Source of the DNA: Arthrobacter sp. MN05-02
Lineage (GTDB): Bacteria > Actinomycetota > Actinomycetes > Actinomycetales > Micrococcaceae
Reading direction: 5' to 3'
Assembly (NCBI GenBank): GCA_004001285.1
Contig: AP018697.1
Span: 2,418,001-2,482,000 of the forward strand
DNA length: 64,000 nt
The notes beneath the pieces were generated by a model, which saw only the letters and a list, made by a program, of their open reading frames with translations, made no database searches and was not told the origin of the DNA. Of this stretch, positions 46,405-55,258 are shown one piece after another; position 1 is the stretch's first letter, and every line of letters starts with the position of its first letter. The position numbers and the translations under genes were made by a program.

Positions 46405-47031
46405 ATGGAGAGCTCGAGGGAAGTGGCAGGGGCCACCGTGTTCAAACCGCGCACCGGCATCTGGTTCACGGGCGTCGCCGTCCTCGTCGCTGCGGGCGGA
46501 CTCGCGTCGGTCGTCGCGACCGAGGGCGCGGGCGGCCTGCTCGCAGGCTGGCCGCTCGTCGGCATCGCATACCTCGGCTGGTGGCTGTTCTGGTACCCGG
46601 CGGTCGTCCTCGGGGAGGACGGCGTGACCCTCCGCAACCCGTTGGCGACCGTCCGCGTGCCCTGGGCCGCGCTGATCGACGTGGACACCAAGTACGCCCT
46701 GAAGCTCGTGACGCCCACCGGTGCCTTCACCGCCTGGGCCGCGCCCGCTCCGGGAGTCTGGGGAACCCACGCGGGAAAGCCCGAGCACGTGACCGATCTG
46801 CCGTCCACGAGCTACGGCCCCGGTGGGTCCATCCGCCCGGGCGACCTCAAGAACACGGATTCCGGCTACGCGGCGTACCTCGTCCGCTCGCGCTGGCAGG
46901 ACCTCGTGGAGAGCGGCGCGCTCGACATCGACCGCCCGGAGCGCGCCCGACGGTCCTGGAACCTTCCGCATCTCGCCGTGGCGGTGGTCCTGGTCGCAGC
47001 GGGCGCCGCGTCGCTGAACCTCGCGTCCTAG
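46405..47031 (+). CDS. PH-domain membrane protein
   Basis: A 208-residue protein with two N-terminal hydrophobic segments (TGVAVLVAAGGLASVVATEG and VGIAYLGWWLFWYPAVVLGE), then a bacterial PH-like domain (DGVTLRNPLATVRVPWAALI, DVDTKYALKLVTPTGAFTAW) and a final transmembrane helix LAVAVVLVAAGAASLNLAS. Function unknown. It is encoded antisense between the permease and ATPase genes of transporter system 2, and converges with the permease gene. Confidence 0.72.
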   Translation: MESSREVAGATVFKPRTGIWFTGVAVLVAAGGLASVVATEGAGGLLAGWPLVGIAYLGWWLFWYPAVVLGEDGVTLRNPLATVRVPWAALIDVDTKYALKLVTPTGAFTAWAAPAPGVWGTHAGKPEHVTDLPSTSYGPGGSIRPGDLKNTDSGYAAYLVRSRWQDLVESGALDIDRPERARRSWNLPHLAVAVVLVAAGAASLNLAS

Positions 47032-47039
47032 GAAGCTCC

Positions 47040-48068
47040 TCACGCGGGCTTCTCTGTGTCCTTGGCCCGGTTGGCGTTGAACTTCTTCTGCCGCGGGTCG
47101 AAGGCGTCGCGCAGGCCGTCGCCGATGAAGTTGATGCACAGGCAGATGAGCACGATGAACAGCCCGGGGAACCAGAACAGCCACGGACGCGTCTGGAACG
47201 CCTCCTGGTTCTGGCTGATGATCAGGCCCAGGGACACGTCGGGTGCCTTCACACCGAATCCGATGTAGCTCAGGGCCGTCTCGAGGAGGATGCCCGCGGA
47301 CATGAGCAGCGTGGTGTTCACGATGATCACACCGACGGCGTTCGGCAGGATGTGCTTGAAGATGATGCGCGCGTTGGATGCACCGGCGATCTTCGCCGCA
47401 TCGACGAACTCCCGCTCCCGCAGCGTGAGGAACTCACCGCGGACCAGGCGGGCGAGGCCCGTCCAGGCGATCAGCCCGAGGAAGATGCCGAGCAGCCACA
47501 CCTGGGCGCCGCTGCCGACGAACCGGTTGACGGACTCACCCAGCGTCGCCGCGATCAGGACGAGGGGGATGATGATGATGATGTCGGTGAAGCGCATCAG
47601 CACCGCCTCGGTCCAGCCCCGGAAGTAGCCGGAGCACGCGCCGACCACGACGCCGACGAGGCACGCGAGTGCGCCGATGAGGAACATGATGATGATCGAG
47701 TTCTGCGCCCCGCGCATCGTCATCGCGAAATAGTCGCGACCGATGGAGTCCTGCCCGAACGGGTGCTCGCCCCAGCTGAAGGGTCCGGTGACGGTCGGGG
47801 CACCTCCGTTGAGCAGGGCCACGAATTCGGTGTGGTTGTACTTCCACCAGCCGGGGATCCCCGCGAATCCGACGGACGTGAACGCGAGGACGAAGATAAT
47901 GGCGAACACGATGAGGCTGATGATCGCGGCCGTGTTGTCGAAGAACTTCTTACGGACGATCTGTCCCTGGGACAGGCCCTTCGCCTCGGCCTCCGGGCCG
48001 GGGTGGGTGGGACCGGTGATGGTCCCCGCTTCTCCGCCGGGCAGGTCGGAGGGAGTCTGAGTGCTCAT
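47040..48068 (-). CDS. Peptide/nickel ABC transporter permease, DppC-type (system 2)
   Basis: A 342-residue permease. A disordered ~40-residue N-terminus is followed by transmembrane segments (AAIISLIVFAIIFVLAFTSV), the HPFGQDSIGRDYFAMTMRGA motif and the EAA loop FVDAAKIAGASNARIIFKHI. It ends FIGDGLRDAFDPRQKKFNAN. The ATG overlaps the DppB stop by four bases. Confidence 0.9.
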   Translation of the reverse strand: MSTQTPSDLPGGEAGTITGPTHPGPEAEAKGLSQGQIVRKKFFDNTAAIISLIVFAIIFVLAFTSVGFAGIPGWWKYNHTEFVALLNGGAPTVTGPFSWGEHPFGQDSIGRDYFAMTMRGAQNSIIIMFLIGALACLVGVVVGACSGYFRGWTEAVLMRFTDIIIIIPLVLIAATLGESVNRFVGSGAQVWLLGIFLGLIAWTGLARLVRGEFLTLREREFVDAAKIAGASNARIIFKHILPNAVGVIIVNTTLLMSAGILLETALSYIGFGVKAPDVSLGLIISQNQEAFQTRPWLFWFPGLFIVLICLCINFIGDGLRDAFDPRQKKFNANRAKDTEKPA

Positions 48069-49606
48069 GCTTTCACCCTTACACGAGGATCGAGGAACGA
48101 ATACACGATGTCGGCCACCAGGTTGAAGACCAGCGCCAGGATGCCGGCCACGAGGAAGAAGCCCATGATCGGATCCGGATCGGTGCGCTGCAGCGCCTGC
48201 ACGAAGAGCTGCCCCATCCCGGCGAAGGCGAACACCTGCTCCGTGATGATGGCGCCGCCGATCAGGGCGCCGATGTCGAAGGCGACGAGGGTCGCGAGCG
48301 GGATGAGCGCGTTGCGGAAGGCGTGGCGCATGACCACGGTCCGCTCGCTGAGGCCCTTCGCGCGCGCCGTGCGGATGTAGTCCATGTTCATGATCTCCAG
48401 CATGGAGGCGCGGGAGTACCGGCTGTAGCTCGCGAGCGAGGCGAGCAGCAGTGCGAGGGTGGGCAGGAGCAGATGCGTGAACGTGTCGAGGCCCGTGACC
48501 CAGAAGGTCCCCTCGAGCCCGGGCGTCTCGGCACCCACGGTGGCGATCGGCCTCCCCCGCACACGCGAATTGCTGACGTAGGACGGCCATGTGACCATGA
48601 AGCGGTCCACCACGATCAGCAGGCCCATGAGCAGGCCGGTGATGGCCGCCGCCCGCATGCTCTGACCGCGGTCGTACCCGCCCATGGCGTAGCCGACCGC
48701 CATACCGACGAGCACCGTGAGAATCGCGAGGACGACGATCATCCAGATCGTCGCGGCGTTGAGGATCGGATTGACGACGTAGTACGCCACCAGGCCGAGC
48801 GCGACCATGATGAGGGACGAGTACAGGGCCTTGCGGTTCCGCAGCCCAGCGGTCAGCAGCACGATGCCGAACGCGATACCGACGCCCGTGACGAGGATGA
48901 CGATCGGCCCGAGCCCCGGGGAGGAGAACCAGTCGACGAGGTCCAGCACGAACAGGAGCACCGCGGCGACGACGGCGCCCAGGACGAAGGCGATCCCCTT
49001 GCGCTTCCACGACCTGCTGGCGAACAGCGCCCAGATGAGGCCGCTGGCGATGGCCACGACGAGGATCGTCGATCCCGGGATCTGGGGGTCGGCGAGGAAG
49101 TTGTTGAAGCCGATGGCGCCGAACTCCTTGAGGAGGACGGCGAGCCAGAAGATCGGCAGGGAGAAGAACAGGAAGGACATGAACGTGACGCCGTAGTCCA
49201 GTCCGCTGTACTGGCGCAGCGCGGTGATGATGCCCAGCGAGATACCGATGATGATGGCCAGCACGGTGGCCGTGGTGACGAGCGTGATGGTGTTGCCCAT
49301 CGCACGTACGAGCGCCGTGGTCACTGCTTCACCCTGGATACTCGATCCGAGGTCACAGGTCGCCGCGAACGGGACGAGGCACTTCGCGGCTCCCGCAAGC
49401 CAACCGAAATAGCGCAGCGGTGCCGGCGTGTTGAGGTCGAGGAGTTCCGTCCGCGCCTGGATGAGCTGCTCCCGGTTCGGGGCGTTGCTGGCCCGCAGCT
49501 CCTCGAGTGGATCTCCGGAGAGCGCCGTGAGCTGGTAGACCACGAAGGACGCACCGAACAGGATGAGGACGGCCGTCACCAGACGCCGAACGATGTAGGT
49601 CACCAT
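48065..49606 (-). CDS. Peptide/nickel ABC transporter permease, DppB-type with extra membrane segments (system 2)
   Basis: A 513-residue permease, about 190 residues longer than usual DppB. The start MVTYIVRRLVTAVLILFGAS and the end DIVYSFLDPRVRVKA are normal, and the EAA loop is IRTARAKGLSERTVVMRHAF. The additional part is in the middle (roughly residues 175-365) and holds about six extra hydrophobic helices such as IAFVLGAVVAAVLLFVLDLV and VVLAILTVLVGMAVGYAMGG. The role of the insert is unknown. It is translated as the first permease of system 2, behind the lipoprotein and a hairpin. Confidence 0.87.
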   Translation of the reverse strand: MVTYIVRRLVTAVLILFGASFVVYQLTALSGDPLEELRASNAPNREQLIQARTELLDLNTPAPLRYFGWLAGAAKCLVPFAATCDLGSSIQGEAVTTALVRAMGNTITLVTTATVLAIIIGISLGIITALRQYSGLDYGVTFMSFLFFSLPIFWLAVLLKEFGAIGFNNFLADPQIPGSTILVVAIASGLIWALFASRSWKRKGIAFVLGAVVAAVLLFVLDLVDWFSSPGLGPIVILVTGVGIAFGIVLLTAGLRNRKALYSSLIMVALGLVAYYVVNPILNAATIWMIVVLAILTVLVGMAVGYAMGGYDRGQSMRAAAITGLLMGLLIVVDRFMVTWPSYVSNSRVRGRPIATVGAETPGLEGTFWVTGLDTFTHLLLPTLALLLASLASYSRYSRASMLEIMNMDYIRTARAKGLSERTVVMRHAFRNALIPLATLVAFDIGALIGGAIITEQVFAFAGMGQLFVQALQRTDPDPIMGFFLVAGILALVFNLVADIVYSFLDPRVRVKA

Positions 49607-49767
49607 AGATTTCGAGCCTCGATATCGGATTCAGTGGGGCATTCCCGTGCTAACGCAGAAGTGTAGTGCAGGGCCCGTGACCGCCGGGACGTGGCGGTTC
49701 CCGCACCTTCGGGACGCTCTGTTCGGGTGCCGACCGGGCGGCACCCCTGCTGCGCCCTGCACAGAGA

Positions 49768-49808
49768 AAGGCGCCGGGACGGGCGAAGTGTCCCGCTCCC
49801 GGCGCCTT
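49768..49808 (-). terminator. Hairpin between lipoprotein gene and permeases (system 2)
   Basis: AAGGCGCCGGGA (49768-49779) pairs perfectly with TCCCGGCGCCTT (49797-49808). A nested CGGG/CCCG is in the loop, and on the minus strand TTCTCTG follows after the last T bases. It plays the same role as the hairpin in system 1. Confidence 0.75.
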
Positions 49809-49836
49809 CTCCTGGGAATGTGCTTGGTCGAGCGAA

Positions 49837-51633
49837 CTACTGGGCGATCTGCCAATCCCAGAGGTTCCACCAGATGCCGGTCTGGTTCGGCATGTACTCG
49901 ATGCCGCTGACGTTGTCGCTGTACGCGTCCACGCCGGGCACCTGGAACAGGGGCAGCCCGTACTTCGAGTCCCAGATGAGCTTGTCGATCTGGACCTGGA
50001 GTTCGTCCTGCTTGTCCGGATCCGTGGTCACCACGAGCTCGTCCATCAGCTCGTCGGCCTCCGGGCTCGAGAACCCGTTGAAGTTGGAGCCTGCACCCGT
50101 CTTGAAGATCTGCGGCACGCCGGACACACCGACACCCGAGTTGATCCAGCCGAAGATGGTCGCATCGTACGTCCCGTTGCCGAGTGCCGCACTCCAGTCG
50201 GAGGCACCGAGGCCGCCGTCGATGACCTTGAAGCCGGCCTGCGAGGCGGACTCCGCGATCAGCGTGTAGGAGTTGAGGCGGTTCGGGTTGTCGCGGTTGT
50301 ACATGATCCGCACCTCGGGAGTCGCACCGTCGAGCAGCTCCTTCGCGCCTTCGATGTCGACCTCGTCGTAGGCGTCGGAACCGTTGCTCGAGGCGGCCTC
50401 CTCGTAAGGCTCCTGGTCGGCGAGGAACAGCTGCGAGTCGAGCGGCGCGGCGTCAGGGTTCAGCTTCTTGATGATCGAGTCCACCAGCTGCTGGCGGGGC
50501 ACCGTCTTCATGAAGGCTTCGCGGACGCTCTCCTCAGCGAAGACACCGCTGAAGTTGAGATCGAGGTGGTCATAGGACAGTTCATTGCCCCGCGACACGG
50601 TCACGCCCTCGACGGCCTCCAGCTGCTCGACCGTATCAGCGGAGGCCTGCGGCGCGATGATGTCCGCTTCACCGTTCTGCAGCGCCTGCACCTGCGCAGG
50701 CGCCTCGCCGATGTAGCGGACCGTGATCTCGTCCACCTTCGGGATGGGGCCCCAGGTGTAGTCCTCGTTGCGGACCAGCGTCATCGACTGGTCCGGCGTC
50801 ATGGCCGAGGCGATGAACGGTCCGTTCGAGAGGAACAGCGACGGGTCGGTCGGAAGCGACTTCGTGTCGAAACCGGCGTTCCAGAAGTCGGCCAGTGCCT
50901 GGACCTCGGGACGCTCGACGGGGTTCTCGGGGTCGCCCGCCGGTGTGGTCTCGATGAGCTCGATGAGCGCGTCCTCGTCGGCGAGGCCACCCTTCTCGGC
51001 CACGACGTGCGCCGGCGTCGAGATGCCGCCCTCGCTCATGAGGCCGAAGGCGACCTCGTAGTCGGCGAACGGCTCGGAGTAGTTGAGAGTGATCGAGCGG
51101 CCGTCGTCGCCGATCTCCGGGAGGTCGGTGAGCGCGAGACCGGTCGTGTCGCCCGCATAGTCGAAGTAGGTCGTACCCGACACGACTTCACCCGCCTCAT
51201 CGGTGGTGGAGTCGTTGAAGTAGCCCGAACCGATGGCCCACGAGAGCAGCAGGTCGCCGCCGTCGACCGGTTCGCCGTCGGACCAGGTGACCCCCTCGTT
51301 CACCGTGTACTTGACGCTGAGCGGGTCCTCGGAGAGGACCTCCATGGAGCCGAATTCCTCGTTCTCAACGACCTCCAGATCGTTGTTGATGTAGACGAAC
51401 CCGGAGTGGGTCGCGTAGGCGATGCGGCCGTTGATGTCCGAGTTACCCTCGGAACTGTTCGAGTTGAACGAACTGAAGCCGTTCACCTCGACGACCCGGA
51501 TGTTTCCACCCGTTGCTTCGCCCTCGGCGCTCTCCTCGGGTGCTTCAGCACCTGTATTGGCAGCGCAGGAGCTCAATGCGAGTGCTGCTACAGCAGCGAC
51601 GCCCAAAGCTCTGGAAGTACGTCCGAAACGCAT
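49837..51633 (-). CDS. Peptide ABC transporter solute-binding lipoprotein (SBP family 5, system 2)
   Basis: A 598-residue lipoprotein with signal MRFGRTSRALGVAAVAALAL and lipobox LSSC. The mature part has the family-5 segments DGEPVDGGDLLLSWAIGSGY, LTLVRNEDYTWGPI-type sequence (here MTLVRNEDYTWGPIPKVDEI) and ESVREAFMKTVPRQQLVDSI. It ends in Trp-rich WWNLWDWQIAQ. The ATG at 51633 follows AGGAGGCGGA; upstream codons in the open frame are not needed. It leads system 2, whose permeases follow after the hairpin. Confidence 0.9.
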   Translation of the reverse strand: MRFGRTSRALGVAAVAALALSSCAANTGAEAPEESAEGEATGGNIRVVEVNGFSSFNSNSSEGNSDINGRIAYATHSGFVYINNDLEVVENEEFGSMEVLSEDPLSVKYTVNEGVTWSDGEPVDGGDLLLSWAIGSGYFNDSTTDEAGEVVSGTTYFDYAGDTTGLALTDLPEIGDDGRSITLNYSEPFADYEVAFGLMSEGGISTPAHVVAEKGGLADEDALIELIETTPAGDPENPVERPEVQALADFWNAGFDTKSLPTDPSLFLSNGPFIASAMTPDQSMTLVRNEDYTWGPIPKVDEITVRYIGEAPAQVQALQNGEADIIAPQASADTVEQLEAVEGVTVSRGNELSYDHLDLNFSGVFAEESVREAFMKTVPRQQLVDSIIKKLNPDAAPLDSQLFLADQEPYEEAASSNGSDAYDEVDIEGAKELLDGATPEVRIMYNRDNPNRLNSYTLIAESASQAGFKVIDGGLGASDWSAALGNGTYDATIFGWINSGVGVSGVPQIFKTGAGSNFNGFSSPEADELMDELVVTTDPDKQDELQVQIDKLIWDSKYGLPLFQVPGVDAYSDNVSGIEYMPNQTGIWWNLWDWQIAQ

Positions 51634-52004
51634 TCCGCCTCCTAATTCATAGTGTGGTTCCAGCTTCACGCGGTGTTGCATGACAGCCGACACGCGACCC
51701 GAGAGGGTGACGCCACTCACGTGAGCAAAAGCCTAAGTGCACTGTGTTACCAACAGGTACCTTTGGCACATCCGCCCGAGTGTTGTTATCGAGCTGCAAC
51801 CAAATGGTCACAGGCCTTCTCCAGTCAGGTCCCAGCGACACCTGATCGCCTTCCCGTTCACCGGCGGGCTGCAGGGAACTCCTGCTTGAAATGGCGCTGC
51901 GCGCGGTGTTTTGCTGTGGAGGCCGGCACCGCCGGCCGGGTGTCGCCGTTCCGAGGGAGCTGCAGCGGCGCACCGTCGACGACACGGGACGGACGTGAAA
52001 CGGG
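51634..52004. other. Intergenic region upstream of the system-2 lipoprotein gene
   Basis: 371 nt between divergent genes. Overlapping frames here lack ribosome sites and recognisable content. It must contain the promoter of system 2, but I cannot fix the boxes with confidence. Confidence 0.4.
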
Positions 52005-52319
52005 ATGGCGTGGCTCTTCGTGGACAAGCACGCGGCGGTGTGGGACGACGACGCCGATGTCCAGGCGGCGATCGGAGCACTCAAGGTTCGACTGGACCAG
52101 CACGCCGAGGTGCACCTGTCGATCCAGAGCAAGGGCCTGAAGGGGCCGGTCTTCGTCATCACCAGGGAGACGGTGCTCAGCTCGCCCGAGCTGAGCAATC
52201 GCTTCAACGCGGACCTCTTCGCCGAGCTCACGACGCCGACCGCGCGGAGCAGCCCGACCATCCACTGGTTCTCGGACGGGCGCGGCTTCGTCTCGGAGAC
52301 GAACAGCCGCATGTGGTGA
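52005..52319 (+). CDS. Small hypothetical protein
   Basis: A 104-residue protein starting MAWLFVDKHAAVWDDDADVQ and ending SETNSRMW. No membrane helix, signal or known motif. Codon use fits the genome. The middle IGALKVRLDQHAEVHLSIQS could form a small alpha/beta fold. I do not recognise a family. The ATG at 52005 has GGGACGGACG upstream as a weak ribosome site. Confidence 0.5.
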   Translation: MAWLFVDKHAAVWDDDADVQAAIGALKVRLDQHAEVHLSIQSKGLKGPVFVITRETVLSSPELSNRFNADLFAELTTPTARSSPTIHWFSDGRGFVSETNSRMW

Positions 52320-52412
52320 GGAGCCGGCCCTTCCCGTCCTTCGAGCCGGGGTGAGAACCGGCGCATAGTCTGGGATCAGTCGTCCACCGATCCGATCCTC
52401 CCGGAGGTAGTC

Positions 52413-53477
52413 ATGCCCGTCTCTCCGCGCCCGCTGCGCAAGCTCGGCTTCCTCACGATCGGCCTGTTCGATCCGGCGGATCCTGCCGCCGGGCACGAGT
52501 CGACCCTGCGGATCATCGAACTCGGAGAACGGTTGGGGTTCGACAGCGCCTGGTTGCGCCACCGTCACCTGCAGTTCGGCATCTCCTCCCCGATCGCGAT
52601 GATGGCCGCGGCGAGCCAGCGGACCTCCCGGATCGAGATCGGCACGGCGGTGACACCGCTGGGTTGGGAGAATCCGTTGCGCCTGGCCGAGGATCTTGCC
52701 ACCGTCGACCTGCTCGCCGGTGGGCGGATCAACCCCGGTCTGAGCGTGGGGGAACCGATGCACTACGACACCGTGAAGCACGAGCTGTACCCGGACTCGG
52801 CGGATGTGGAGGCCTTCGGCTACGCCCGCGCGGAGCGGCTCGCGCGGATGATCGCGGGGGAACCGGTCCGGGAGTTCTCAGGACGACAGGGCGTCGTCGA
52901 GGAGTTCTCGGACCGCGTCGAACCACACTCCCCCGGACTGCGTCGACGTCTCTGGTACGGGGCCGGGAGCACCCGATCAGCGCTCTGGGCCGGAGCCAAC
53001 GGCTTCAATCTGCTCTCCAGCAGCGTGATCTTCCCCGACGAGGGCCAGGAACCGGACTTCGCCCGTATCCAGCAGGCCCAGATCCGCGCCTACCGCAAAG
53101 CCGCGGACTCACCGAACGTGCACGGACCCGCTCGCGTCTCCCAGGGCCTGGTCGTCATCCCCACCGACTCCGCAACACCGGCGCAGCGGAAGAAGTACCA
53201 GCAGTACGTCGATGCACGCCTGCCCCGCACGCGGGAGCCGCAGGGACCCAGGGGCATGCTGTTCGCCCCCGACCTCATCGGCACCAGCGAACAGATCGCC
53301 GAGCAACTCCACGCACACGCAGGCTTCCAGGAAGTCGACGAAGTCGCCTTCGCCCTGCCCTTCAGTTTCGACCACCAGGACTACGTCCAGATCCTCACCG
53401 ACATCGCCGAAAGCTGGGGCCCGCACTCGGGTGGACTCCCGCGGGCGTCGAGCGGGCCGTCCGGTAGGTCCTCGTAG
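52413..53477 (+). CDS. LLM-class flavin-dependent oxidoreductase (luciferase-like)
   Basis: A 354-residue TIM-barrel oxidoreductase of the bacterial luciferase family, using FMN or F420. It has KLGFLTIGLFDPADPAAG, RLGFDSAWLRHRHLQFGISS, SRIEIGTAVTPLGWENPLRL and GGRINPGLSVGEPM, with the usual GTA/VTP beta strand, then a C-terminal DLIGTSEQIAEQLHAHAGF substrate-gate segment. The substrate is not known. The ATG at 52413 follows GGAGG. The last ~15 residues are low-complexity. Confidence 0.85.
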   Translation: MPVSPRPLRKLGFLTIGLFDPADPAAGHESTLRIIELGERLGFDSAWLRHRHLQFGISSPIAMMAAASQRTSRIEIGTAVTPLGWENPLRLAEDLATVDLLAGGRINPGLSVGEPMHYDTVKHELYPDSADVEAFGYARAERLARMIAGEPVREFSGRQGVVEEFSDRVEPHSPGLRRRLWYGAGSTRSALWAGANGFNLLSSSVIFPDEGQEPDFARIQQAQIRAYRKAADSPNVHGPARVSQGLVVIPTDSATPAQRKKYQQYVDARLPRTREPQGPRGMLFAPDLIGTSEQIAEQLHAHAGFQEVDEVAFALPFSFDHQDYVQILTDIAESWGPHSGGLPRASSGPSGRSS

Positions 53478-53585
53478 CGGTTCGCGGATCGGAAGTACAC
53501 ATCGGCGGTCGATCCGACGGGATCCGGAGGGCCGGCGGGACCTCCTTTACCGTTGACACTGACCGCTTCGACCTCGGAGGCATCC

Positions 53586-54593
53586 TTGGCGACCCTGCAC
53601 GAACGCGCACCGACCGTCCCGGCGACCCGATCCGGAGCCATCGACGCACTCCGCGTCCTCGCGGTCGTCGCGGTCGTCACGGGCCACGTCTGGGCGGGCC
53701 CGCTCGTCGACGCCGGCCTCTACACCTGGCACGTCCCCGCGTTCTTCCTGCTCTCCCGGGTACCTCTGGAAGACCCGAGAAACGCACGCACGACGGGCCG
53801 TCGCAGCGGAAGCGAAGAAGCGCTTCAGGACCATCATGACGCCCTACGTGGCATGGCTGGTCCTGACCCTCCTCGTTCACGTACCCCTCCACATCCAGCG
53901 CGGCACGCTGACGACCGACGCCGTGATCCTGCCCCTCATCGGCGGGTCCCTCAACGCGGGGCCGTTCGGCGCCTACTGGTTCATGAGTGCGCTGTTCGTC
54001 TCGGCCGTCATGTTCCGGGCGCTGGAGCGGGTTCCCATCGTCCTCCGGGCCGCACTCATCGCGACGATCACGGCCGTCACCTACCTGTTCGGGGACGTCC
54101 TCGCCCCACTCCCCCTGTCGCTCGGGGTTGCCGGCGCCGCGCTGATCTTCCTGCTCGCGGGTCAGGGACTCCGGCGCGTCCGGAGCCGGGTGGGAGCGCC
54201 GATCCGGGTGGGCGCAGCGTGCCTCGTCGCGGGTGCCGCACCTGTCCTCGCCGGTGTGTCTGCGCCTCTGGACATGAAGTACAACCAGCTCGGCACACCG
54301 GTCCTCAGCATCGTCGTGGCGGTGCTGATCAGTTCCGGCCTCGTCCTGATCCTCGAGGGGGCGTGTTCGCCCGGCTGCCGGCATGGGTCCACGCCATGTC
54401 CACCAGGCTCGCCGCGGGCTGCCTGATGGTGGTGCTGACCCACACCTACGTGCTGTGGTTGCTTGCTGTCCCCGACACGGAGCGATCGGTCTGGGTGCTG
54501 ATCGTGGCGCTGGTCCTGCCGTGGGCCGTCGCGATGATCCTCAACCGGACACCGCTCTCTCCCGTCCTCCTCGGAGCACCGCGCGCGAGGTGA
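53586..54593 (+). CDS. Acyltransferase-3 family membrane protein (two apparent frameshifts)
   Basis: A polytopic O-acyltransferase that modifies exported sugars or glycolipids. TTG 53586 has GGAGG at ideal spacing. The N-terminal frame gives the family motif AIDALRVLAVVAVVTGHVWA and HVPAFFLLS, then breaks at CCC 53755-53757 (one base too many; removal gives SGYLWKTRETHARR). The second frame carries VAWLVLTLLVHVPLHIQ, AYWFMSALFVSAVMFRAL and three more helices. It breaks again in the G-run 54357-54361, where one base is missing or two are extra. The first frame then resumes with LAAGCLMVVLTHTYVLWLL. Restored length is about 335 residues, normal for the family. Confidence 0.75.
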   Translation: MATLHERAPTVPATRSGAIDALRVLAVVAVVTGHVWAGPLVDAGLYTWHVPAFFLLSRVPLEDPRNARTTGRRSGSEEALQDHHDALRGMAGPDPPRSRTPPHPARHADDRRRDPAPHRRVPQRGAVRRLLVHECAVRLGRHVPGAGAGSHRPPGRTHRDDHGRHLPVRGRPRPTPPVARGCRRRADLPARGSGTPARPEPGGSADPGGRSVPRRGCRTCPRRCVCASGHEVQPARHTGPQHRRGGADQFRPRPDPRGGVFARLPAWVHAMSTRLAAGCLMVVLTHTYVLWLLAVPDTERSVWVLIVALVLPWAVAMILNRTPLSPVLLGAPRAR

Positions 54594-54634
54594 ACACCCC
54601 GGCGGCTGAACGCCTCCTCGAGAACTGAGGGTCC

Positions 54635-55204
54635 CTAGCGCCCCAGCGAGCGGCCGATCTGCCGGATAGCGGCATCGTAGGCCGCGTCCCAGGTCCAGCC
54701 CGCCGCCGGCGCACCGGCCAGCTCAAGTGACACCAGCCCGTGGACCTGACCCCACACGACGCCGACTATCGAAGCGATCTCATGATCCGCTGCTTCGGGC
54801 AATGCTGCGGCCACCGCTTCGAACAGCGGCGTGATCGACGGCTCGGTGGCAGCCGGCGTCGGCCGGCACGGTACCTGACCGGCCAGAGGGCCGGCGAACA
54901 TCAGGCCGTAGAGGATCGGATGCTCCAGCGCCCAGGTTCGGTAGGCCCGGCCCAGGGCTTCGAGGCCGCCAGCAGCGGCCTCCTGCTGGGAGGCGGCGAA
55001 GGAAGCAAAGCCGTCGTTGAGCACGGCGGTCAACAGTTCCGCCTTGCCTCCGAAGAGCGAGTACACCGCCGTCGTCGACGTCCCGGCAGTAGCGGCGATG
55101 GTGCGCAGTGACACGGAGGCGGCGCCGTCGCGGGCGATGAGGGAGGCTGCGGTGTCGAGGAGCCTGCGACGCAGGGTCTCATCATGGGCTATGGGTCTTG
55201 CCAT
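54635..55204 (-). CDS. TetR-family transcriptional regulator
   Basis: A 189-residue regulator. The DNA-binding part is LRRRLLDTAASLIARDGAAS and VSLRTIAATAGTSTTAVYSL, F; the C-terminal part ALGRAYRTWALEHPILYGLM is the WHG-type ligand-binding domain. ATG 55204 (MARPIAHDE) is preferred to upstream starts that would run into the operator. It is divergent from the DUF4188 gene. A 28-nt inverted repeat between them suggests it represses both. Confidence 0.88.
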   Translation of the reverse strand: MARPIAHDETLRRRLLDTAASLIARDGAASVSLRTIAATAGTSTTAVYSLFGGKAELLTAVLNDGFASFAASQQEAAAGGLEALGRAYRTWALEHPILYGLMFAGPLAGQVPCRPTPAATEPSITPLFEAVAAALPEAADHEIASIVGVVWGQVHGLVSLELAGAPAAGWTWDAAYDAAIRQIGRSLGR

Positions 55205-55217
55205 GGGACCAGTATTC

Positions 55218-55245
55218 CATAACACTGTTTTGTAACAGCGTTATG
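55218..55245. promoter_or_regulatory. TetR operator between tetR and the DUF4188 gene
   Basis: CATAACACTGTT (55218-55229) and AACAGCGTTATG (55234-55245) are reverse complements with one mismatch, spaced by 4 nt. It lies 13-14 nt from both starts, so occupancy would block both genes. Confidence 0.75.
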
Positions 55246-55258
55246 AGAGGAGAGGCAC

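Noticed and set aside
46347..48380. 677-codon plus-strand frame overlapping the PH-domain gene and permeases
   Set aside because: The PH-domain protein is in another frame and has clear features; the long frame is composition-driven.
54357..54361. Programmed frameshifting in the acyltransferase gene
   Set aside because: No slippery heptamer with a downstream pseudoknot or internal ribosome site is evident; the pattern fits sequencing error as in other genes.
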